Part shown: positions 50,643-59,076 of the stretch, piece after piece
How positions within the stretch are numbered: position 1 is the first letter of the stretch
Layout of the letters: every line of letters starts with the position of its first letter
Assembly (NCBI RefSeq): GCF_022869865.1
Contig: NZ_CP094984.1
Span: 682,001-746,000 of the forward strand
Direction: 5' to 3'
DNA length: 64,000 nt
Origin: Arthrobacter zhangbolii
Lineage (GTDB): Bacteria; Actinomycetota; Actinomycetes; Actinomycetales; Micrococcaceae
Position numbers and translations under genes: made by a program
Notes under the pieces: model-generated
Told to the model about the DNA's origin: nothing
The model's input: only the letters and a program-made list of their open reading frames with translations
Databases searched by the model: none

Positions 50643-51878
50643 ATGAAAAGAAAAGCCCTATCCGCAGCGGTGCTGGCTGCCAGCCTCGTTGGGCTCTCCG
50701 CCTGCTCCTCCGATTCCGCTGGCTCCGGCTCTGACTCCGTGGAAACAGTGACCATCGGCTCCGTCCACCCGCTCAGCGGAAGCCTTGCCGGTGTGGGCGG
50801 GCTGATGAATGACGGCGCCAAGATGGCTGTGGAGGACATCAACGCCGCCGGCGGCATCGAATCCCTCGGCGGCGCCCAGCTGGAACTGCTGGACGGTGAC
50901 AGCCAGGGCGAGGCGCAGGTGGGCCAAAGCGAAGCACAGCGGCTGATCAGCGACGGCGCCGTCGCCCTGGTCGGCACCTACCAGTCGGACGTGACGCAGA
51001 ACGTGGCCTCCGTGGCCGAGCGTTCCGACGTCCCCTTCGTCATTGACGTGGCCGTGGATGACAAGATCCTGGAGCAGGGCTACAAAAACACCTTCCGCAT
51101 CCAGCCCGATGCCAGCAGCATGGGCCAGGCCGGCGCGCAGGCGCTGGTGGCCATGGGGGAGGAGACCGGCGAGCCCATCGATTCGGCGGCCTACATCCAC
51201 ATTGAAGGCGCCTTTGGCGACTCCGTCTTCGCCGCGTTCAAGGAGGAAGCGGAGAAGCAGGGCATCACCATCACCAAGGAAATCACCTACTCCGGCAGCA
51301 ACTTCTCCGACGCCACCACCCAGGTCAGCGAAGCCCTGGCCGGCAACCCGGACATCATTGCGGTCACCGGCTACTATCCGGACAACCTGCTGGTGGCCAA
51401 GGCCGTGGGGTCCATGGCCAATGACACCAAGGCTGTCTTCGGCATTGCCAGCGGCGCCTTTGATGACACGTCCTTCCCGGCTGCGGCGGGCGACGCCGGC
51501 ACCGAGGTGCTCAGCGCCAACTATCACTACAGCGCCACCAGCGACCGCGCCGCGGATATCCGTGCACGCTTCGAAGAGAAGTACGGCAAGCCCATGGAGA
51601 CGGCGTCCATGCTCTCCTACCAGGCGGTGGAAGTCATTGCCGAAGGCCTGGAGGAGAGCGGTTCCGATGATCCGGAGGAGCTGCGGGACGCGATCGCCGG
51701 GCTCAGCCTCGAGGACCCGCTGCTGGCCTTCGACGGCCCCATTGAATTCGGCGAGGACGGGCAGAACGAGAACGCCACCGTGATTGTCATGCAGGTCCTG
51801 GACGGCAAGGTGGAGCAGGTTTTCCCGCAGGAGTTTGCCACCGCGGAGCTGGTCTTCCCGACCGGTTCCGGTAACTAA
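50643..51878 (+). CDS. livJ: Liv-type ABC transporter substrate-binding lipoprotein
   Basis: A 411-residue exported protein of the branched-chain amino acid/amide-binding (Peripla_BP_6) type. Signal MKRKALSAAVLAASLVGLSAC, lipobox Cys21. VTIGSVHPLSGSLAGVGGLMNDGAKMAVEDINAAGGI is the family opening; DGAVALVGTYQSDVTQNVASVAERSDVPFVIDV and DIIAVTGYYPDNLLVAKAVG follow. Relatives bind amino acids, urea, amides or aromatic acids, so livJ is used for family only. ATG 50643 has AAGGGAATTACC; ATG 50625 is also in frame. First gene of a long catabolic operon. Confidence 0.9.
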   Translation: MKRKALSAAVLAASLVGLSACSSDSAGSGSDSVETVTIGSVHPLSGSLAGVGGLMNDGAKMAVEDINAAGGIESLGGAQLELLDGDSQGEAQVGQSEAQRLISDGAVALVGTYQSDVTQNVASVAERSDVPFVIDVAVDDKILEQGYKNTFRIQPDASSMGQAGAQALVAMGEETGEPIDSAAYIHIEGAFGDSVFAAFKEEAEKQGITITKEITYSGSNFSDATTQVSEALAGNPDIIAVTGYYPDNLLVAKAVGSMANDTKAVFGIASGAFDDTSFPAAAGDAGTEVLSANYHYSATSDRAADIRARFEEKYGKPMETASMLSYQAVEVIAEGLEESGSDDPEELRDAIAGLSLEDPLLAFDGPIEFGEDGQNENATVIVMQVLDGKVEQVFPQEFATAELVFPTGSGN

Positions 51879-51891
51879 AAGCAGGGAATTC

Positions 51892-52896
51892 ATGGCTATT
51901 ACAGAAGCTCCGGCGGCTCCGGCCGCCGACAAACGCAATCCGCTGACCGCCGGGGGCACCCGGATCACCCTGACCATCGGCGGCATCGCCGTCGTCGGAC
52001 TGGCACTGGTGTATCTGCTGGGGGACCGGGAGCCGGCGCTGATTACCCAGTACCTGGTCTCCGGGCTGCTGCTGGGCGGGGTGTACGCCCTGGTCTCGCT
52101 GGGCCTGACCCTGATCTTCGGTGTCCTGGGCATCGTCAACTTCGCCCAGGGCGCCATGCTGACCCTGTCCATGTATCTGGTCTACGTGCTGCAGAGCAGT
52201 CTCGGGCTGAACCTGTATGTGGCGGTGGTGCTGACCATTCCGCTGCTGTTCGGCTTCGGCTGGCTGGTGCAGTCCATGCTGCTGAACCGCCTCACCGAGG
52301 ACGCCAGCCATGACCGGCCGCTGCTGGTCACCCTGGGCCTGTCCCTGCTGATCGTGAATGTGCTGCTGATGATCTTCGGCGGCCGGCCCAAGAGCGTGGA
52401 CGCCCCGGTCAGCGGCAGCATCGAGATCCTCGGTGCGCTGGCGGACACCCAGCGGATCATTGCCTTCGGCGGTGCAGTGCTGGTCGCGGCGGCCCTGACC
52501 CTGGTGCTGCGCAAAACCTCCATGGGCCTGGCCATCCGCGCGGTGGCCGCCAACGGCACCGGTGCCTCACTGGTGGGCGTGAACGTCCGCCGTGTTTATG
52601 CCATGACCTTCGGACTCGGCGCCGCCTCGGTGGCCGTGGCCGGCGGCCTGATCACCCCGTTCACCACCCTGGTGCCCACGGCCGGTGAGCAGTTCACCAC
52701 GCTGGCCTTCGTGATTGTGGTCCTCGGCGGACTGGGCAGCATCCCGGGCGCCCTGGTGGGCGGCGTGTTCATCGGCGTGCTGCAGACCGTCGGGTCCCTG
52801 TACCTGCCCGGCAGCGGCTCCCTGATCCTGGTCTTCGGGATCTTCGTCCTTATTCTCTTTCTGCGTCCCCAGGGACTGTTCGGAGCAAAACAATGA
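51892..52896 (+). CDS. livH: Liv-type ABC transporter permease (LivH)
   Basis: A 334-residue inner-membrane permease with about eight to nine TM segments. LVSGLLLGGVYALVSLGLTLIFGVLGIVNFAQGAMLTLSMYLVY is the unmistakable LivH signature, and the coupling loop KTSMGLAIRAVAANGTGASLVGVNVRRVYAMTFGLGAASVAVAGGLITPF with GGLGSIPGALVGGVFIGVLQTVG closes the fold. Starts 13 bp after livJ and overlaps livM by 4 bp. Confidence 0.93.
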   Translation: MAITEAPAAPAADKRNPLTAGGTRITLTIGGIAVVGLALVYLLGDREPALITQYLVSGLLLGGVYALVSLGLTLIFGVLGIVNFAQGAMLTLSMYLVYVLQSSLGLNLYVAVVLTIPLLFGFGWLVQSMLLNRLTEDASHDRPLLVTLGLSLLIVNVLLMIFGGRPKSVDAPVSGSIEILGALADTQRIIAFGGAVLVAAALTLVLRKTSMGLAIRAVAANGTGASLVGVNVRRVYAMTFGLGAASVAVAGGLITPFTTLVPTAGEQFTTLAFVIVVLGGLGSIPGALVGGVFIGVLQTVGSLYLPGSGSLILVFGIFVLILFLRPQGLFGAKQ

Positions 52897-53933
52897 CGGC
52901 CACCGACGCCCCAGCCGCCCCGCAGGCACCCAAACTGCGCCCGGCCAACGGAGCCAAACGCCAGTACACCTTCCTGCTGATAGTTATTGCGGCGCTGTTC
53001 TTTGTGCCCTACATCCTGCCGGATTCCGCCCAGCCGGTGGCGGTGCGGACGCTGATCTTCGCCATTATGGCCGTGGGTTGGAACCTGATGAGCGGCTTCG
53101 GCGGCATGTTCAGCTTCGGCCACGCCGTGTTCTTCGGCGTCGGCGCCTACACGGATGCCTACCTGCTCACCGCCTTCGGGGTCTCGCCCTGGCTGTCCAT
53201 GATCATCGGTGCCGTTCTCGCCGCCGGCGTCGGGCTCACCATCGCCTACTTCTGCCTGCGCTATAAACTGGCCGGCTCCTACTTTGCCCTGGCCACCTTC
53301 GCCTTCGCGCAGATGTTCTATCTGCTCAGCCAGAACCTGGGCTTCCTGAACAAGACGGACGGCATCAACGTTCCGCTGCTGCCGGAGGAATCCTGGGCGA
53401 TGCTGCAGTTTGACCAGGACTCCAAGTTCTACTTCTGGATTCCGCTGGTAATCCTGGGCCTGGCCATGGCCGTGACCATCTACTTTGCCCACTCCCGGGC
53501 CGGACAGTTTGCCCAGGCCATCCGTGACGACGCAACGGCCGCCGAATCGCTGGGCATCAAGGTCATGAAGTACCGGCTGATCACGGTGGCCATGAGCTGC
53601 GCGATCACCGCCGTGGCCGGCGCCTACTACAGCCAGTACTACCTCTTCGTGGGACCGGAGCAGGCCTTCGGCATCCACGTCTCCACCGACGCCATCATCC
53701 CCGCGGTGATCGGCGGCATCGGAACCATCTGGGGCCCGCTGATCGGTGCCGCCGTCGTCGGACCGCTCTCCGAACTCATCGCCCACCTGCTGCGCAACCC
53801 GCCGGAATTCCTGGAATTCCTGCAGGGCACCAGCGGCCTGGACGTTGCCGTATACGCGGCCCTGCTGATTGTCATTGTCATCTTCCTGCCCAAGGGCATC
53901 TACGGAACCATCCGCGAAAGGATGCGCAAATGA
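52893..53933 (+). CDS. livM: Liv-type ABC transporter permease (LivM)
   Basis: A 346-residue permease. IFAIMAVGWNLMSGFGGMFSFGHAVFFGVGAYTDAYLLT marks LivM; SRAGQFAQAIRDDATAAESLGIKVMKYRLITVAMSCAITAVAGAYYSQYY is the EAA-type coupling loop and GGIGTIWGPLIGAAVVGPLSELI the last conserved region. It forms the translocation pore with LivH. Overlaps livH and livG each by 4 bp. Confidence 0.93.
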   Translation: MTATDAPAAPQAPKLRPANGAKRQYTFLLIVIAALFFVPYILPDSAQPVAVRTLIFAIMAVGWNLMSGFGGMFSFGHAVFFGVGAYTDAYLLTAFGVSPWLSMIIGAVLAAGVGLTIAYFCLRYKLAGSYFALATFAFAQMFYLLSQNLGFLNKTDGINVPLLPEESWAMLQFDQDSKFYFWIPLVILGLAMAVTIYFAHSRAGQFAQAIRDDATAAESLGIKVMKYRLITVAMSCAITAVAGAYYSQYYLFVGPEQAFGIHVSTDAIIPAVIGGIGTIWGPLIGAAVVGPLSELIAHLLRNPPEFLEFLQGTSGLDVAVYAALLIVIVIFLPKGIYGTIRERMRK

Positions 53934-54649
53934 GCCTGCTGACCCTGGACGGCGTCTCCAAATCCTTCGGCGGCCTCAAAGCCCTGGGGGAGACCACGCT
54001 GGAGATCCCCGAACACGAGTTCTTCGGAATCATCGGCCCCAATGGCGCCGGGAAAACCACCCTGTTCTCCGTCCTCGCCGGCCAGCTGGCACCCTCCTCC
54101 GGACAAATGATGTTCGACGGCGTGGACATCACCGGCTGGTCCGCGGATAAAACCGCCGCGCAGGGCCTGGTCCGGACCTTCCAACTGATGCGCCCGTTCG
54201 AAAGCATGACCGTGCTGGAAAACGTCACCATCGCCTCGCACAACAAATTCCGGTCCCCGCACAAGGCGCGTGACCATGCCGCGGCGGTAGTGGAACGGGT
54301 GGGGCTGGATTCCTACATGTACGCCATGTCCGGCACCCTGCCCACGGCCGGCCTGAAACGGCTGGAACTGGCACGGGCGCTGGCCCTGGAACCCCGCATG
54401 ATCCTGCTGGACGAGGTGCTGGCCGGCCTGGTGCCCACCGAACGCGCACCGATCATAGACCTGCTGCGCAGCATCCACGCCGACGGCGTCACCGTGATGT
54501 TTGTCGAACACATCATGGCCGCCGTCATGGCACTGTCCGAACGGCTCCTGGTGATGCACGAGGGCAGGGAGCTGGCCCTGGGCCTGCCCGAAGAGGTCAT
54601 CGCCAACCAACAGGTGATCGACGCCTACCTCGGAGAGGACTACTCATGA
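53930..54649 (+). CDS. livG: Liv-type ABC transporter ATP-binding protein (LivG)
   Basis: A 239-residue ATPase with Walker A GPNGAGKTT (36-44) and Walker B ILLDEVLAGL. The ABC signature is atypical: instead of LSGGQ the protein has LPTAGLKRLELARAL, and the Walker B ends DEV rather than DEP, variants known in LivG-like proteins of catabolic clusters. Shorter than classical LivG (about 255). Overlaps livM and livF by 4 bp each. Confidence 0.92.
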   Translation: MSLLTLDGVSKSFGGLKALGETTLEIPEHEFFGIIGPNGAGKTTLFSVLAGQLAPSSGQMMFDGVDITGWSADKTAAQGLVRTFQLMRPFESMTVLENVTIASHNKFRSPHKARDHAAAVVERVGLDSYMYAMSGTLPTAGLKRLELARALALEPRMILLDEVLAGLVPTERAPIIDLLRSIHADGVTVMFVEHIMAAVMALSERLLVMHEGRELALGLPEEVIANQQVIDAYLGEDYS

Positions 54650-55350
54650 TCCTGGAACTGGACGCCGTTTCCGCCGGCTACCGGCGGCTGGAAATCCTGC
54701 ACGAGCTGACGCTGGGGGTGCAGGAAGGCGAAATCGTTTCCATCATCGGCGCCAACGGCGCCGGGAAAACCACCACGCTGCGCGCCGTGGCCGGGCTGAT
54801 CTCCACCTCTAAGGGCAGCATCAGCTTCAAGGGCGAACCCGTGCACAACACCCGCCCGGACAAGCTGGTGCGCTCCGGGCTGGTCCATGTGTCCCAGGAC
54901 CGGGCCCTGTTCGGGAACCTGCAGGTGCTCGAAAACCTGACCATGGGGGCCTATACCCAGCCCAGAAACACCATCGCCTCCTCCCTGGAACAGGTCTTTG
55001 ACCTGTTCCCCATCCTCAAGGAACGCCGCGCACAGCGGGCAGACACCATGTCCGGCGGCCAGCAGCAGATGCTGGCCATAGGCCGGGCGCTGATGGCCCG
55101 GCCGGCCTGCCTGACCCTGGACGAGCCCTCCATCGGCCTGGCCCCCAACCTGGTGGCCCAGGTGCTGGACGCCATCACCCGGATCCGGGACACCGGCGTC
55201 ACGGTACTGATCGTGGAACAGAACGCCTCCCAGGCCCTCGCCATCTCGGACCGCGCCTACGTGATGGAAAGCGGCGCCATTGTCCTGGAGGGCACCGGCA
55301 GCGAACTCGCCGACAGCGCCGAGGTGCGCAAGGCCTACCTGGGCATGTAA
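54646..55350 (+). CDS. livF: Liv-type ABC transporter ATP-binding protein (LivF)
   Basis: A 234-residue ATPase: Walker A GANGAGKTT, YTQPR loop, complete signature TMSGGQQQMLAIGRAL and Walker B LTLDEPSIGLAPNLV. Usual LivF length. It pairs with LivG; since LivG has a degenerate signature, LivF may supply the better ATP site. Downstream catabolic genes start 46 bp after its stop, with AGGAACACC as ribosome site. Confidence 0.93.
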   Translation: MILELDAVSAGYRRLEILHELTLGVQEGEIVSIIGANGAGKTTTLRAVAGLISTSKGSISFKGEPVHNTRPDKLVRSGLVHVSQDRALFGNLQVLENLTMGAYTQPRNTIASSLEQVFDLFPILKERRAQRADTMSGGQQQMLAIGRALMARPACLTLDEPSIGLAPNLVAQVLDAITRIRDTGVTVLIVEQNASQALAISDRAYVMESGAIVLEGTGSELADSAEVRKAYLGM

Positions 55351-55396
55351 GCGGGCCCCACGCCCCGCGCATGCCCGGCAATTTGAAAGGAACACC

Positions 55397-56074
55397 ATGC
55401 AGATTCTTGCAGTGACCCCCATCGCTGTTCCCGAGGACGAACTGAAGCGCCGGCAGGAGCGCTACACCCGGCTGGCCCCCGCCGGCCTCACCGTCACCCT
55501 GCACAACCTGGGCACCGGCTCCTCCGTGCCGCGGGCCCTGGAGACCGACGACGACGTAGCCGCCTCCGAGGCGGCCGTCACCGGATGGTTCGCCGCGGCG
55601 GACCCCGACGGCGTGGATGCCTTCCTGCCCGACTGCGTGCTGGACCCCGGCGTTGGTCCGGGCGCCCGCGAGCAGAGCCGCCCGATGCTGGGCCTGACCC
55701 GGCTGGGCGCCGGATTCCTGGACGGCGCCGGCGCCACCTTCGGCGCGGTGGCCCGCAACGAGGCCATTGCCCGCGAACTCGACCGCAAGGTGGCCTCCTA
55801 TGGGCTGGGCCTGCACGAACCCGTGTCCGTGCTGGGCCTGACGCTGGCGGACATTGCCGACGACGCCGGCTGGAGCCGCGCCGTGGACACCGCCCTGACC
55901 GGGCTTTCCGCCGATTACGTACTCAACGCCTGCTCCGCCGTGAACCTGGCCCGCCGGGAGGCCGGCGGTCCGGTACTGGTTGACCCCACGGCGCTGGCCC
56001 TGCGGCTGGCCGGACTGCTCGCCAGTGTTGGCAGCGGGCCCGGCGCGGCCCGGCCGGGACAGGTACCGGCATGA
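55397..56074 (+). CDS. Asp/Glu/hydantoin racemase family protein
   Basis: A 225-residue enzyme of the aspartate/glutamate racemase superfamily. The two catalytic cysteines are in place: Cys80 in FLPDCVLDPGVGPGAREQSRPMLGL (cf. the CxxDPGLxAARE motif of hydantoin/allantoin racemases) and Cys179 in YVLNACSAVNLARR. Such proteins racemise C5-substituted hydantoins, allantoin or amino acids, or isomerise maleate. With an amidohydrolase of the dihydropyrimidinase type in the same operon, racemisation of a cyclic amide/ureide is the favoured guess. Its stop overlaps the next start. Confidence 0.8.
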   Translation: MQILAVTPIAVPEDELKRRQERYTRLAPAGLTVTLHNLGTGSSVPRALETDDDVAASEAAVTGWFAAADPDGVDAFLPDCVLDPGVGPGAREQSRPMLGLTRLGAGFLDGAGATFGAVARNEAIARELDRKVASYGLGLHEPVSVLGLTLADIADDAGWSRAVDTALTGLSADYVLNACSAVNLARREAGGPVLVDPTALALRLAGLLASVGSGPGAARPGQVPA

Positions 56075-57501
56075 GCCTGGCCGCCCGGCCGGAACTCTCC
56101 GGATCCTCCGCCGCCGCATCCTCCGCCGCCGTTGCCGGAGCCGTCGATGAGCTGGCGCGCTTCGCCGCGGACCTGGACTACGCCGGCCTGCCCGCCCCGG
56201 TCCGGGAACGCCTGGCCCTGATGCTCACCGATCTGTGGGGAGTAGCCGCAGCCGGCGGCCGCACCCCGGAACAGCAGGCACTGTGCACCGCCTGGCAGGC
56301 CGGCCCCGGGGACAGCCCCGTGCTTGGCGCCGGGTTCACGTCCACGCCGGAGACCGCTGCGTTCCTGAATGCGGTGGCAGCCTGTCAGCTGGAACTGGAC
56401 GAGGGCAACAAACACGCCCAGGGCCACCCCGCCGTGCACGTGGTCTTCGCCGCGATGGCTGCCGTCCAGTTGGAATCCCGGCCGGTTACCGGCACCGAGT
56501 TCCTCACCGCGGTGGCCGCCGGCTATGAAGTGGCCGCCCGGTTTGGCCGCGCCTTCACCCGCCACCCCGGCTGGCATACCCACGGCCACTGGGGTGCCAC
56601 CGGCGCCGCCTGCGCCGCAGCGCTGATCCGCCGGCTGCCGGTGGAAAGGATCGCGGCCGCCATCGACGCCGCTGCCGGGCTGGCGCAGGTGGCTTCCTGG
56701 GACATGGTGCTGGGCGGGCAGTACACCCGCAACCTGTGGGCTGCCGGCGCCAACCTGGCCGGGCTGAACGCTGCCCGGCTGGCAGCGGCCGGGCTGACGG
56801 AGAACGACGGCGCGGCCGGCATGAGCCTGGGCACGCTGGCGGGCAGCCTGGAACCGGGCCTGCTGGTGAACGGTCTCGGCCGGGACTGGCTGCTCACCCA
56901 GGGCTACGCGAAGCTGCACTCCTCCTGCTCCTACACCCACGGCGCCGTGGACCTGGCCCTGGAACTGCGGCCGGAACACGTTATTCCGGAGGACATTTCC
57001 TTCGTGCAGGTCCACACCCACTCCCTGGCCGCCCCGCTGTTCCCCGGCAGCGGCACCGGCGCACCCCGCAACCGGCTCGCAGCCATGTTCGATTTCCCCT
57101 TTGTCGTGGCCAACGCGCTGACGGCGGGGGAGATCTCCCCGGCCAGCATGGCTCCCGACGCCCCGGGGTTCGACGCCGCACGCCAGCTGGCAGCCCGGGT
57201 CAGCGTGGCCGCGGACCCGGCCTATGACCGGCTGCTGCCCGCCCAGCGGCGCACCCGGCTGGAGATCCGGTTTACCGACGGCACCGTCAGGGCCGCCGAG
57301 TCACCCAACCCGCGCGGCGACGTCGACCATTTCCCGCTGGACCGCACCGGCGTCGGCACCAAACTGACGGCCCTGATCGGCGCAGGTCCGGCCTCCCGGC
57401 TGGACACGGCCGTCCGCAGCCTGCCGGACACTGACGACGCGAAAGCCGCACTGAACATCCTGAGAACCCTGATGACCTCCCCGGAAGGAGATACCCAATG
57501 A
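56071..57501 (+). CDS. MmgE/PrpD family protein, copy 1
   Basis: A 476-residue member of the family of 2-methylcitrate dehydratase, cis-aconitate decarboxylase and iminodisuccinate epimerase. After an Ala/Ser-rich head (to about residue 25), the helical domain runs DELARFAADLDYAGLPAPVRERLALMLTDLWGVAAAGG, with LELDEGNKHAQGHPAVHVVFAAMA (LDxDD-HPs equivalent) and HTHGHWGATGAACAAALIRRLP; the alpha/beta lid includes YTHGAVDLALELRPEHV. Reaction here unknown: dehydration, isomerisation or epimerisation of a carboxylic acid. Coupled on both sides by 4-bp overlaps. Confidence 0.87.
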   Translation: MSLAARPELSGSSAAASSAAVAGAVDELARFAADLDYAGLPAPVRERLALMLTDLWGVAAAGGRTPEQQALCTAWQAGPGDSPVLGAGFTSTPETAAFLNAVAACQLELDEGNKHAQGHPAVHVVFAAMAAVQLESRPVTGTEFLTAVAAGYEVAARFGRAFTRHPGWHTHGHWGATGAACAAALIRRLPVERIAAAIDAAAGLAQVASWDMVLGGQYTRNLWAAGANLAGLNAARLAAAGLTENDGAAGMSLGTLAGSLEPGLLVNGLGRDWLLTQGYAKLHSSCSYTHGAVDLALELRPEHVIPEDISFVQVHTHSLAAPLFPGSGTGAPRNRLAAMFDFPFVVANALTAGEISPASMAPDAPGFDAARQLAARVSVAADPAYDRLLPAQRRTRLEIRFTDGTVRAAESPNPRGDVDHFPLDRTGVGTKLTALIGAGPASRLDTAVRSLPDTDDAKAALNILRTLMTSPEGDTQ

Positions 57502-58871
57502 GCGACGACGAGTTCGCCGGACCCGATCTGGTGGTTGCCGGCGCCGGCGGAGGGCTGATCGCTGCCCTCCGCGCCGCCCAGCTGGGACAATCCGTCCTGG
57601 TGATTGAAGCCAATGAACACTTCCGCCGCGGCAACAACACCGCCATGTCCACGGCCATGATTCCCGGTGCGGGGTCCCGCTTCCAGGCCGACGCCGGCGT
57701 GCAGGACTCGCCGGAGGCCTTCGTTGCCGACATCATGGCCAAAACCAAGGACACCGCCGATCCGGTGCTGGCCGGGGCGCTCGCCGAAGTCAGCGCCCGG
57801 CTGGTGGAGTGGATGGCCGATGACCTGTCCCTGCCGCTGAGCCTGGTCACTGACTTCCAGTACCCCGGGCACAGCTTCCACCGCTGCCACACCGTTCCCG
57901 GACGCATCGGCACCGCGCTGCTGGACCTGATCCTGGAACGCGTCGAGGCCGAACCGCTGATCGATATTTACGCCCCCGCCCGGCTGGTGGATGTGCTGAC
58001 GGAGGACGGTGCGGTAGCCGGCGTCGTCGTCGACACCCCGGCCGGCAGCGAGGAAATCCCCGCCCGCGCCGTGCTGCTGGCCACCAACGGCTTCGGCAAC
58101 AACCTCGAGCTGGTGTCACAGCACCTGCCGGAGATTGCCGGCGCACAGTACTACGGCAGCGAGGAATCCCGCGGGGATGCGTTGCGCATCGGTGCCGGCC
58201 TCGGGGCGGACAGCGCCTACCTGGATGCCTACCAGGGCCACGCCGCGCTGGCCATGCCCTCGGCCACCCTGGCCGGCTGGGCCACCGTGATGCACGGCGG
58301 GTTCCTGGTCAACCGGGCCGGAGAGCGGTTCGGCAACGAAACCGTGGGCTACTCCGAATACGCGGTGGAATCCCTGCAGCACGCAGACGGGCAGGCCTGG
58401 ATTGTGCTGGACGAGCGGATCCATGAGGCCTGCGGCAGTTTCCAGGACTTCCGCAACACAGTGGAATCCGGCGGCCTGAAATGGGCCGAGGACGTGGACG
58501 GGCTGGCAGCGGCCACCGGCATCGACGCCGACGGGCTGCGGCAGACCCTGGAGCAGACCCGGCGGATTGCTGCCGGGGACGCCGAGGACAGCTTCGGCCG
58601 CACCGCCTGGGAGGCGCCGCTGGCCGGACGGATCGGCGCCATTGCCGTGCAGCCTGCCCTGTTCCACACCCAGGGCGGGCTGCGGGTTGACGAACACGCC
58701 CGGGTGCTGAGGGCCGACGGCGCTCCCATCCCGGGCCTGTACGCCTCCGGCGGAGCGGCCAACGGCATCTCCGGCCACGGGGCAGACGGCTACCTGGCCG
58801 GCAACGGGCTGCTGCCCGCCCTCGGGCTGGCCCTGCTGGCCGCCGAGCACGCCGGCGCGCCCGCCGCCTGA
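57498..58871 (+). CDS. FAD-dependent dehydrogenase, fumarate reductase/succinate dehydrogenase flavoprotein-like
   Basis: A 457-residue flavoprotein: DLVVAGAGGGLIAALRAAQLGQSVLVIEANEHFRRGNNTAMSTAMIPGAGSRFQ holds the GxGxxG motif and the flavin-binding STAMIPGAG segment; ILLATNGFGNNLELV follows, and LFHTQGGLRVDEHARVLRADGAPIPGLYASGGAANGISGHGADGYLAGNGLLPAL is the C-terminal FAD site with family glycine pattern. This group includes fumarate, urocanate and tricarballylate dehydrogenases/reductases; the enzyme probably adds or removes a double bond next to a carboxylate. Overlaps the copy 1 MmgE/PrpD gene by 4 bp. Confidence 0.86.
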   Translation: MSDDEFAGPDLVVAGAGGGLIAALRAAQLGQSVLVIEANEHFRRGNNTAMSTAMIPGAGSRFQADAGVQDSPEAFVADIMAKTKDTADPVLAGALAEVSARLVEWMADDLSLPLSLVTDFQYPGHSFHRCHTVPGRIGTALLDLILERVEAEPLIDIYAPARLVDVLTEDGAVAGVVVDTPAGSEEIPARAVLLATNGFGNNLELVSQHLPEIAGAQYYGSEESRGDALRIGAGLGADSAYLDAYQGHAALAMPSATLAGWATVMHGGFLVNRAGERFGNETVGYSEYAVESLQHADGQAWIVLDERIHEACGSFQDFRNTVESGGLKWAEDVDGLAAATGIDADGLRQTLEQTRRIAAGDAEDSFGRTAWEAPLAGRIGAIAVQPALFHTQGGLRVDEHARVLRADGAPIPGLYASGGAANGISGHGADGYLAGNGLLPALGLALLAAEHAGAPAA

Positions 58872-58888
58872 CCGGACACGTTTCCCCA

Positions 58889-58945
58889 CAGACAGACCAA
58901 CCCCGCGCAGACAAACCAATCCCGCGCAGACAGACCAGCCCGGCC
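58889..58945 (+). repeat. Three tandem 19-bp repeats
   Basis: Three consecutive units of 19 bp: CAGACAGACCAACCCCGCG (58889-58907), CAGACAAACCAATCCCGCG (58908-58926) and CAGACAGACCAGCCCGGCC (58927-58945). They fill half of the only sizeable gap within the catabolic operon, between the flavoprotein and CoA-transferase genes. No secondary structure or palindrome is obvious; they could be binding sites, or a slippage-prone spacer. Confidence 0.85.
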
Positions 58946-59076
58946 CCTGAACACCCGCCGGCGCCCCGCACCACCGAGAACGGAACGAGATCCACGTGAG
59001 CGAGAAAGCACCACCCCCACCCCCGACACCAGACGGCGACACTGTGAACAGCGAGACCGGAACCAGCGAGAGCACA

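Noticed and set aside
58889-58945. Tandem repeats as a CRISPR array
   Set aside because: Units are contiguous 19-mers without spacers and there are no cas genes.
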